The position numbers and the translations under genes were made by a program. From NCBI GenBank assembly GCA_902774245.1, contig CACYHQ010000004.1, positions 124,001 to 188,000 of the forward strand: a stretch of 64,000 bases of DNA. The letters are read 5' to 3'. Positions within the stretch are counted from its first letter, which is position 1, and every line of letters starts with the position of its first letter. Source of the DNA: an uncultured bacterium. Its GTDB lineage: Bacteria; Verrucomicrobiota; Lentisphaeria; Victivallales; UBA1829. The notes under the pieces are model-generated. The model had not been told where the DNA came from. It saw nothing but the letters and a program-made list of their open reading frames with translations, and did no database searches. Of the stretch, positions 53,227 to 64,000 are shown piece after piece.

Positions 53227-53314
53227 TGTCTGCCTCCTGATTAAAAAGAATCTTTTCGATTCAATATCTATAATTTACGACCGGAACAGGAAAAAGTCAA
53301 ATCGGTTTCCGAAC

Positions 53315-53355
53315 AAAAATGAAGGGGCCGGAATCCTCAACAGAGTTCCGGCCCC
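53315..53355 (-). terminator. Terminator of pnp
   Basis: GGGGCCGGAA (53324-53333) pairs with TTCCGGCCCC (53346-53355). On the reverse strand TTCATTTTTG follows. Confidence 0.85.
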
Positions 53356-53429
53356 GTGAAATCGCAAGATGCTCAAATTGCAGTGTGCGCGAGCGGATGC
53401 CGCGCACTGCCACAGCACCGCTTGCGGTG

Positions 53430-55550
53430 TTAATTCTTCTTGCCGTCGAGCTCTTCGAGGGCGGCCTTGCGGCTGAGGCGGATCTTGCCGCTGCGGTCGA
53501 TGTCGACGACCTTCACGCTCACGACGTCGCCTTCCTTGCAGATGTCGGTGACGTTCGCGACGCGATAGTTCGCCATCTCGGAGATGTGCAGCAGGCCGTC
53601 CTGGCCGGGCAGGATCTCGACGAACGCGCCGAAGTCCTTGACGGTCTTGACGACGCCGCGGTAAATCTTGCCGATCTCGGCCTCGGCGGTGTAGAACTGA
53701 ATCTTGCGCTTGACCTCTTCGAGGATCTCCTTGTTGCCGGCGAGGATGCTGACGGAGCCGTCGTCCGCGATGTCCACCTGGGACTGCGTGGATTCGGTGA
53801 TCTCCTTGATGTTCTTGCCGCCGGTGCCGATGAGGGCGCCGATCTTGTCCGGGTTGATGTGGATGACTTCCATCTGCGGAGCGCGCGGGCTGACCTCGGG
53901 ACGTGGCGCGGCGATGCAGTCGCGGACGACCTTGTGGATCTCGGCGCGCGCGGCCTTGTTCTGCTGCATGGCACGTGCGAGCGTGGCGATCGGAATGCCG
54001 GGGAGCTTCAGGTCGAGCTGAAATCCGGTGATGCCTTCCTCGGTGCCGCAGACCTTGAAGTCCATGTCGCCGAAATGGTCTTCCGCGCCGATGATGTCGG
54101 TGAGGAGGAGTTCCTTGCCGGTGTCGTCGGTCACGAGGCCGCAGGAGATGCCCACGACCGGGGACTTGATCGGCACGCCGGCGTCCATCAGGGCGAGCGT
54201 GGCGCCGCAGACGGACGCCATGGAGGTGGAGCCGTTCGACGCCATGATCTCGGAGACGCAGCGGACGGTGTACGGGAAGTCCTTCGGCACGACCTGCGCG
54301 ACGGAGCGTTCGGCGAGGTTGCCGTGTCCGATCTCGCGGCGGCCGGGACCGGCGATGCGGCCGGTTTCGCCCGTGCTGTAGTTCGGGAAGTTATAGTGCA
54401 GGTAGAATTTCTTGACGTTGGTGCCGCCGTAGATCTTGTCGGATTCCTGGGCGTCCTTCGGGCCGCCGAGGGTGGCGATCACGAGCGCCTGGGTCTCGCC
54501 GCGCTGGAAGAGCGCGCTGCCATGGACGACGGGGAGCACGCCGACTTCGGCGGAGAGCGGGCGGATCTGGGTCACGCCGCGTCCGTCGGGACGGTAGCCC
54601 TTCTCGAGGATCGCCTTGCGGATGGTGGCGCGGACGTACTTGTCGAACGCCATGCCGAGGTAGAAGTTGAAATCCTCTTCGCCGTAGGCTTCGAGGTACT
54701 GTTCCTTGAGCTGTTCGGCGCAGAGTTCCTTCAGGGCGGAGAGGCCCTTTTCACGGTCTTCCTTGCCGGGGACGAGGCACGCGGCCTCGATCTTGTCGGA
54801 GATGAGCGCGATCATGGCGGCGTTGAAATCTTCCGGGACGAGGTGGAGCGTGGGCTCCTTCTTCGGACGGCCGACCTTGGCGGCGAGTTCGAGCTGGGCT
54901 TCGCACTGCTTCTTGACGATCTCGTTGGCGAAGATCATCGCCTTTTCGAGCGTTTCCTCGGAGCATTCCTTCGCCTCGCCTTCGATCATGATGACCTTGT
55001 CCGGCAGGCCGGCGTACACGAGCTCCAGCGTGCTCTTTTCCATTTCCTGGATCGTCGGGTTCGCGATGAACTCGCCGTCGATGCAGCCGACGCGGACGGC
55101 GCCGATCGGGCCCTGGAACGGCAGGTCGGAGAGCACGAGCGCGGTGGACGCGCCGAGCATGGAGAGCACGTCGCCCTCGTTCACGCCGTCGGCGGAGAGC
55201 AGCAGGCCGCAGACCTGGACTTCATCGAAGAAGCCTTCCGGGAAGAGCGGGCGGATCGGACGGTCGGCCATGCGGCAGATCAGGATTTCCTTGTCGCTGG
55301 GACGGCCTTCGCGTTTGATGTAGCCGCCGGGGAACTTGCCGGCCGCGGAATACTTCTCACGGTAGTCGACCTGCAGCGGGAAGAAGTCCTGGCCTTTCTT
55401 CGCCTCGCCGGAGCAGGCGGCGGAGAAGACGATGGTGTCGCCCTGACGGACCGTGCAGGAGCCGTTGGCGAGGTGAGCGAGCTTACCGGCTGCCAGCGTG
55501 AGGTCGCGGCCCGGTCCGATGTTGATTTTGACTGAAATCTCTTCCAGCAT
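53430..55550 (-). CDS. pnp: Polyribonucleotide nucleotidyltransferase (PNPase)
   Basis: The 706-aa enzyme degrades RNA 3'-5' phosphorolytically and is a core of the degradosome. Two RNase-PH domains flank a helical region (LQVDYREKYSAAGKFPGGYI; FNFPNYSTGE-type LHYNFPNYSTGETGRI; GDMDFKVCGTEEGITGFQ). The KH domain (KIGALIGTGGKNIKEI, about 563) and an S1 domain (GKIYRGVVKTVKDFGAFVEI, 625-695) follow. It has a very strong AAGGAGG site. Downstream of rpsO in the usual rpsO-pnp order. Confidence 0.96.
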   Translation of the reverse strand: MLEEISVKINIGPGRDLTLAAGKLAHLANGSCTVRQGDTIVFSAACSGEAKKGQDFFPLQVDYREKYSAAGKFPGGYIKREGRPSDKEILICRMADRPIRPLFPEGFFDEVQVCGLLLSADGVNEGDVLSMLGASTALVLSDLPFQGPIGAVRVGCIDGEFIANPTIQEMEKSTLELVYAGLPDKVIMIEGEAKECSEETLEKAMIFANEIVKKQCEAQLELAAKVGRPKKEPTLHLVPEDFNAAMIALISDKIEAACLVPGKEDREKGLSALKELCAEQLKEQYLEAYGEEDFNFYLGMAFDKYVRATIRKAILEKGYRPDGRGVTQIRPLSAEVGVLPVVHGSALFQRGETQALVIATLGGPKDAQESDKIYGGTNVKKFYLHYNFPNYSTGETGRIAGPGRREIGHGNLAERSVAQVVPKDFPYTVRCVSEIMASNGSTSMASVCGATLALMDAGVPIKSPVVGISCGLVTDDTGKELLLTDIIGAEDHFGDMDFKVCGTEEGITGFQLDLKLPGIPIATLARAMQQNKAARAEIHKVVRDCIAAPRPEVSPRAPQMEVIHINPDKIGALIGTGGKNIKEITESTQSQVDIADDGSVSILAGNKEILEEVKRKIQFYTAEAEIGKIYRGVVKTVKDFGAFVEILPGQDGLLHISEMANYRVANVTDICKEGDVVSVKVVDIDRSGKIRLSRKAALEELDGKKN

Positions 55551-55599
55551 ATGGGTACCTCCTTGAGGTGGTTTAGTGCCTCAGGAGCCTGCATGTCCC

Positions 55600-55890
55600 C
55601 GAATGGATCATCGGTCTGGTTGCCCGCGTGGAACCGCGGTATCAGCCTCCGCGCCCGGACTTGGATCGCTGTCCATGTCGGGAGCTGATAACGTCAATTC
55701 CACACCGGCCGCCGTCGGAAGGGTGCATCCATTCAGTTTCAGGGCTCGCGTCGCTTCGTTTCGCGCATGGCGTCGAACGGAGCAGGCGAGCGTGGCTCCT
55801 GTTGGCGGTTGTTGGATTGTCCGCCGCGCTGTCTGACCGGAAAATCCGGCGTTTTTCACGCGGCAAACGGATTGAATGAAAGGGTTATAA
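55600..55890 (-). promoter_or_regulatory. Structured leader of pnp
   Basis: Between rpsO and pnp (55551-55969) the reverse strand carries a strong nested hairpin at about 55650-55700 (TATCAGC paired with GCTGATA; inner CCCGAC with GTCCGGG). A TATTATAA box lies near 55888. In E. coli the pnp leader hairpin is cut by RNase III and PNPase to repress pnp; a similar role is inferred. The 95-codon frame across it (GTG start) is not convincing. Confidence 0.45.
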
Positions 55891-55969
55891 TACACAAAAT
55901 GGCCACGCCCCCGGGTTCATGCCGGGAACGCAACCATTTTCGCGTGTCGATTCAAAGAGCAGCGTGCTG

Positions 55970-56239
55970 TCACTTCTGGCCGCGGATACCGAGTTCGGCG
56001 GCGAGGGAGAGATAGCGCTCGTGGTTCTCTTTGGAGAGGTACTTCAGCAGGCGTTTGCGGCGGTTGACCATGGCCATGAGGCCGAAACGGGAGCTGTTGT
56101 CCTTCTTGTGAGAACGCATGTGATCGGTGAGTTCGGCGATCTTGGTGCTGAGCACGGCAATCTGGACCTCGGGGGATCCGACGTCGCCCTCGTGGCGGGC
56201 GTATTTCTGCATGATCGCGGTTTTAGTTTCTTTTTCCAT
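55970..56239 (-). CDS. rpsO: 30S ribosomal protein uS15
   Basis: The 89-residue protein binds 16S rRNA helices 20-22 early in 30S assembly. It has the normal length and the signatures GSPEVQIAVLSTKIAELTDHM, HKKDNSSRFGLMAMVNRRKR and YLSKENHERY. AGGA stands upstream of the ATG. It begins the rpsO-pnp unit. The gap to pnp (419 bp) is long for this pair and carries the leader described above. Confidence 0.95.
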   Translation of the reverse strand: MEKETKTAIMQKYARHEGDVGSPEVQIAVLSTKIAELTDHMRSHKKDNSSRFGLMAMVNRRKRLLKYLSKENHERYLSLAAELGIRGQK

Positions 56240-56285
56240 TGAATTCCATTCCTGTTTATGGGATTAAAACGAATTTTATCCTTTT

Positions 56286-56313
56286 AAGATACATCCTTTT
56301 CCGGAAAATGCAA
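56286..56313 (-). promoter_or_regulatory. Promoter of rpsO
   Basis: On the reverse strand there is TTGCAT, 16 bp, TATCTT, 47 bp before the start. Confidence 0.55.
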
Positions 56314-56362
56314 GCGCGATTCGCTTTTTTTTGTCATTTTTCGTTCCTTCCGGGCTTCGCGC

Positions 56363-56391
56363 TTGCATCGGCCCGCCTCGCGTGATATATT
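56363..56391 (+). promoter_or_regulatory. Promoter of gpmI
   Basis: TTGCAT, 17 bp, TATATT, 85 bp before the start codon. Confidence 0.7.
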
Positions 56392-56475
56392 AATAGGTTA
56401 TAACATTTTCAACCGAAACACAACGCGTCCGCCGCGAAACCGAACGGCGGCGCACCAACCTTCAGGAGTTTTCCC

Positions 56476-58128
<1,653 letters not shown>

Positions 58129-58140
58129 TCTTCGCTCACC

Positions 58141-58196
58141 CCGGAGCGGACGCGGCGGTTTTTCCTCCCGTCTCCGCTCCGGCTTCCATCTTTTTC
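58141..58196 (+). terminator. Terminator of gpmI
   Basis: CCGGAGCGGA pairs with TCCGCTCCGG (58173-58182), with TTTTT at 58191-58195. Confidence 0.75.
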
Positions 58197-58224
58197 TGTT
58201 CAAAACAGTTCCGGCGTCCCCCCC

Positions 58225-59238
58225 ATGCGCTCCCTCATCCTGATCGATTCCTACGCTCAGATTTTCCGCGGATACTTCGCGGTGCGTGTGCTCACGTCCC
58301 ACGACGGCACGCCGACCAACGCGGTCTTCGCGATGGCGAAGTTCCTGCTCAAGCTCCACGCGGACTACCCCGTCGACACGTTCGACGGCGCGTTCGTCTT
58401 CGACCTCGGGAAACCCGCGCACAGGCTGGAGCTCGCCCCAGACTACAAGGCGAACCGTCCGCCCGCGCCACCCGACCTGAACGCGCAGGTCCCGATCATC
58501 CGCGACCTGATCCGGGCGTTCGGCTGGCCGCTCTTCGAACAGCAGGCGTGGGAAGCTGACGACCTCATTTCCGCGCTCGCGAACGCGTTTTCCGAACGCG
58601 AAATCCGTATCATCTCGGCGGACAAGGACCTCGCCCAGCTCATCAACGACCGCGTCACCATGCTCATCCCGTCCCGCTCCGGCACCGGATTCGAACTGCG
58701 CGACGAAGCCGCCGTGCTCGAAAAATTCGGCGTGCCGCCGTCCGGCATCATCGACTATCTCGCGCTCGTCGGCGACACGGCCGACAACATCCCCGGCATC
58801 GAGGGGGTCGGCCCGAAGACCGCCGCCAAGCTCATTTCCGAGTGCGGCTCCATCAATGCCATTCTTGCGAATCCCGCCTCGGTCTCAAACGAAAACCTCC
58901 GGCGCAAGCTCGTCGACGGCGCGGAACATCTCCGCACGAATCAGGCGCTGGTCCGGCTGCTCCGCGAACCTCCGGCGGGCGCGAACTGGTCCGACGCCAT
59001 GCTCGAACGCACCGCGCCGGATTTCCGCCGCATCCGCGAGCTCGCCGCGAAGCTCGATTTGCACAGCGTCATCCGCGACATCGACAAGATCGCGCCGGAA
59101 AGCGCGTTCGAGGATACATGCGACGATCCCGACGATCTCTTCGCCGCAGCCAAGCCCGCGAAACAGGAAAAACCGGCTCCCGCCGCCGAAAAGGCAACGG
59201 AAAAGCCCGCTTCCGATCAAATGGAGTTCGATTTCTGA
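58225..59238 (+). CDS. Stand-alone 5'-3' exonuclease (PolA N-domain type)
   Basis: The 337-aa protein contains only the FEN/5'-nuclease part of DNA polymerase I: LILIDSYAQIFRGYFA, YKANRPPAPPDLNAQ, WEADDLISALA and ISADKDLAQL (metal Asp residues), then the H3TH region (DYLALVGDTADNIPGIEGVG, PKTAAKLI). It would remove RNA primers or flaps. After about residue 285 there is an acidic linker and a Lys/Ala/Pro-rich tail ending QMEFDF, which resembles a sliding-clamp-binding peptide. It stops one base before the next gene's ATG. Confidence 0.9.
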   Translation: MRSLILIDSYAQIFRGYFAVRVLTSHDGTPTNAVFAMAKFLLKLHADYPVDTFDGAFVFDLGKPAHRLELAPDYKANRPPAPPDLNAQVPIIRDLIRAFGWPLFEQQAWEADDLISALANAFSEREIRIISADKDLAQLINDRVTMLIPSRSGTGFELRDEAAVLEKFGVPPSGIIDYLALVGDTADNIPGIEGVGPKTAAKLISECGSINAILANPASVSNENLRRKLVDGAEHLRTNQALVRLLREPPAGANWSDAMLERTAPDFRRIRELAAKLDLHSVIRDIDKIAPESAFEDTCDDPDDLFAAAKPAKQEKPAPAAEKATEKPASDQMEFDF

Positions 59239-59239
59239 C

Positions 59240-59932
59240 ATGAATACCATCCGCGACCACCTCGAATCCGTCCGCGAGCAAATCGCCGCCGCGGAAGCCG
59301 CGGCCGGACGCCCCGCGGGCTCCGTCCGTCTCCTCGCCGTTTCCAAGACCTTCCCCGCCGGAGACGTCGCCGAGGCCCTCGCGTGCGGCCAGACCTGTTT
59401 CGGCGAAAACCGCGTGCAGGAACTCGCCTCGAAGGTCCCCGCCCTGCCCGCGGAGATCGAATGGCATCTGATCGGCTCGCTCCAGTCGAACAAGGCCGCG
59501 AAGGCCGCCGCGCTCGCGAGCTGGATCCACTCCGTCGATTCCGAAAAGCTCGTGCGGAAGATCTCCGCCGCCGCGGATTCTCTCAACAAAACGGTCAACA
59601 TTCTTTTCGAGGTCAATTCCGGCGAGGAGAACAAGACCGGGTTCCGTTCGTCCGACGACCTCCGCGCCTCGCTCGAAGCCGCCCTCGCGCTCCCCGGCAT
59701 TCGAGTGCGCGGCCTGATGACCATGGCGCCGCTCGGGTCCGACGAAGCCGCATTGCACCGCGTGTTTGCCGCGCTCCGCACACGGCGCGACGCGCTCGAA
59801 CAGGAATTTGACATTGATTTGCCCGAACTCTCCATGGGCATGAGCGGCGATTTCCGCGAAGCCATCGCCGAGGGCGCGACCATCGTCCGCATCGGCACCG
59901 CGATCTTCGGCGGGAGACAAAGTCTCCACTAA
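59240..59932 (+). CDS. YggS-type PLP homeostasis protein
   Basis: The 230-aa alanine-racemase-fold protein binds pyridoxal phosphate through Lys in LLAVSKTFP. FGENRVQELASK, EWHLIGSLQSNK, HSVDSEKL, GLMTMAPLG and LSMGMSGDFREAIAEGATIVRIG match the YggS/PROSC family, which buffers PLP and has no known catalysis. The start at 59240 follows the exonuclease stop by one base. The last codons (RQSLH) and TAA are in a GGAGAC/GTCTCC hairpin, part of a repeat. Confidence 0.92.
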   Translation: MNTIRDHLESVREQIAAAEAAAGRPAGSVRLLAVSKTFPAGDVAEALACGQTCFGENRVQELASKVPALPAEIEWHLIGSLQSNKAAKAAALASWIHSVDSEKLVRKISAAADSLNKTVNILFEVNSGEENKTGFRSSDDLRASLEAALALPGIRVRGLMTMAPLGSDEAALHRVFAALRTRRDALEQEFDIDLPELSMGMSGDFREAIAEGATIVRIGTAIFGGRQSLH

Positions 59933-59977
59933 GCAGTGCCCGGCTACGCTCGGGCACGGGGGGAGGACAAGTCCTCC
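59913..59977 (+). repeat. Paired-hairpin repeat, copy 2
   Basis: Hairpin A is GGAGAC-AAA-GTCTCC (59913-59927). Hairpin B is GTGCCCG..CGGGCAC (59936-59957), identical to copy 1. A third hairpin GGAGGAC-AA-GTCCTCC (59962-59977) follows. The 59933-60267 gap holds only these repeats and spurious short frames. Confidence 0.8.
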
Positions 59978-60130
59978 ACTGAAGAAGAGGCTTTCTTCGC
60001 AACGCCACAAATAAGCCTGAGCCTCCATGATAGATGTGTCGAGTTTCGGGCACAAAGACTGCTCTCAAGACAATAGAAAAGCCCGGCACACTGCAAGCAG
60101 TGCCGAGATGTGCATGACTCCGCTCAAGTA

Positions 60131-60178
60131 CAAGGGCAAAGCCCTTGACGGCGGTTGTGCCGTGCTTCGCGACGGCAC
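60131..60178 (+). repeat. Paired-hairpin repeat, copy 3
   Basis: Hairpin A is CAAGGGC-AAA-GCCCTTG (60131-60147), then hairpin B, GTGCCGT..ACGGCAC (60157-60178). The spacing and the CCTTGAC / GTTGTGCC edges match copy 1. Confidence 0.72.
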
Positions 60179-60210
60179 GATCACCCTACCCTTGATTAAC
60201 AGAAATGCCC

Positions 60211-60240
60211 GGCACACTTGACATGTACCGGGCCGAGTTT
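60211..60240 (-). terminator. Weak terminator of the beta-galactosidase gene
   Basis: On the reverse strand CCCGGT-type bases pair as GCCCGG/CCGGGC around a 14-nt loop; ATTTCTG follows. Confidence 0.4.
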
Positions 60241-60267
60241 CCCTGTTTTCGGGATTCGCCTTCAGGT

Positions 60268-63600
<3,333 letters not shown>

Positions 63601-63649
63601 TTATGGTTGATGAAGTAGTTGAGGTGAATCCGAATAATATCCTACCTGA

Positions 63650-63677
63650 AACATAGCAGTGTTTCCGGAAAAATCAA
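63650..63677 (-). promoter_or_regulatory. Promoter of the beta-galactosidase gene
   Basis: On the reverse strand there is TTGATT, 16 bp, TATGTT, with CTGC before the -10. Confidence 0.55.
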
Positions 63678-63740
63678 TCCGGTTTTCCCCCTTTTTTCGC
63701 TTTTTTCGGCACGAATCCGCGCTTCCCGCGTGAAAACACG

Positions 63741-63762
63741 TTCCTTAACCATAAAAAGGAAC
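63741..63762. repeat. Hairpin between tcdA and the GH2 gene
   Basis: GTTCCTT pairs with AAGGAAC around 8-9 nt. On the reverse strand GTGTTTTC follows, making a weak terminator for the tcdA-like gene. Confidence 0.4.
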
Positions 63763-63773
63763 AAAAAACAGGA

Positions 63774-64000
63774 TTACCGGCTCAGGATCCGGTACACCGC
63801 CGCCGCGCACTGCACGGCGAACGCCGCCGGCATGAACGACACCGTCCCGATCAGCGGATGTCCCGCCTCGTCGAGCTTAGGTTTGCGCGGCGTTTCCGTG
63901 GAATACACCGCCGTCACGCCGTGCTCGAATCCGAGGTCGCGAAGCCCTTTCCTGACGAGTTTCGCGAGCGGACACACTCGTGTCTCCGCGATGTCGCCGC
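63774..64000 (-). CDS. tcdA: C-terminal part of a TcdA-like tRNA t6A dehydratase (partial)
   Basis: The frame is open to the right edge; 75 codons are visible. The reading DIAETRVCPLAKLVRKGLRD, VTAVYSTETPRKPK and IGTVSFMPAAFAVQCAAAVY matches the end of the E1-like ThiF/MoeB family member TcdA (CsdL), which uses ATP to cyclise t6A37 of tRNA. The adenylation domain lies outside the window, so identification rests on the tail only. Confidence 0.72.
   Translation of the reverse strand, partial: GDIAETRVCPLAKLVRKGLRDLGFEHGVTAVYSTETPRKPKLDEAGHPLIGTVSFMPAAFAVQCAAAVYRILSR

Noticed and set aside
53319-55535. 738-codon plus-strand frame across pnp
   Set aside because: Shadow of pnp, repetitive Ala/Asp/Val/Glu composition.
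55608-55895. 95-codon frame between rpsO and pnp
   Set aside because: GTG start, no ribosome-binding site, no recognisable protein; the region is better explained as a structured leader.
60027-60221. 64-codon frame in the repeat-rich gap
   Set aside because: It covers copy 3 of the paired hairpins and has no RBS or protein-like pattern.

Overview
The window is GC-rich, densely coded bacterial chromosome. It looks Gram-negative: there is an LptF/LptG LPS-export permease, an MsbA-like flippase, signal-peptide lipoproteins and secreted glycan-degrading enzymes. Large AIDA-like/RTX proteins, a lysine-rich sigma factor and polysaccharide-degrading enzymes suggest the Lentisphaerota/Verrucomicrobiota (PVC) group, possibly a gut Victivallales relative. 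This placement is an inference from gene content, not a computed classification.

Layout. 1-12.3 kb: a TrmH-type RNA methyltransferase; a reverse operon mfd / macro-domain hydrolase / heparinase-like protein; a primary sigma factor with an H1-histone-like tail; rpsU; an LptF/LptG permease; a polyprenol-kinase-like gene followed by a PHP phosphoesterase. 12.3-20.2 kb (accessory): a tRNA 3' half that looks like an integration scar; a ~1.6 kb-codon AIDA-repeat / C10-peptidase / RTX protein broken by a frameshift; an acetyltransferase; tRNA-Arg(CCU); a small secreted Gly-rich protein. 20.3-32 kb: a double-TPM membrane protein, a GH43 lipoprotein, CopA-type ATPase, K+/H+ antiporter, MsbA-like ABC exporter and pgi. 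32-46.5 kb: a DUF4139 protein, rhomboid, glgA-queA-uvrC, a multi-pass glycosyltransferase-like protein, a Nif11-domain peptide with a membrane partner, typA and an ABC-F ATPase. 46.5-50 kb: an AT-rich two-gene cassette bracketed by mirror-image repeat arrays. 50-64 kb: a DUF362 ferredoxin-like protein, a Sel1 lipoprotein, a HepT-MntA toxin-antitoxin pair, pnp, rpsO, gpmI, a stand-alone 5'-3' exonuclease, a YggS-type PLP protein, a secreted GH2 beta-galactosidase and the 3' end of tcdA.

Many transcription signals are readable: about fifteen promoters of the usual sigma-70 form, often TGC next to the -10 box, and clear intrinsic terminators. The most unusual material is non-coding: the mirrored repeat arrays around 46924-48935, a 164-bp inverted-repeat element with a 4-bp direct repeat at 41345-41508, and a family of paired hairpins that sit on gene stop codons at 51.1 and 59.9 kb.

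The best candidate for an undescribed system is the two-gene cassette (a coiled-coil protein with two membrane helices plus a 227-aa protein of unknown function) inside the mirrored repeats. Its function cannot be read from the sequence.
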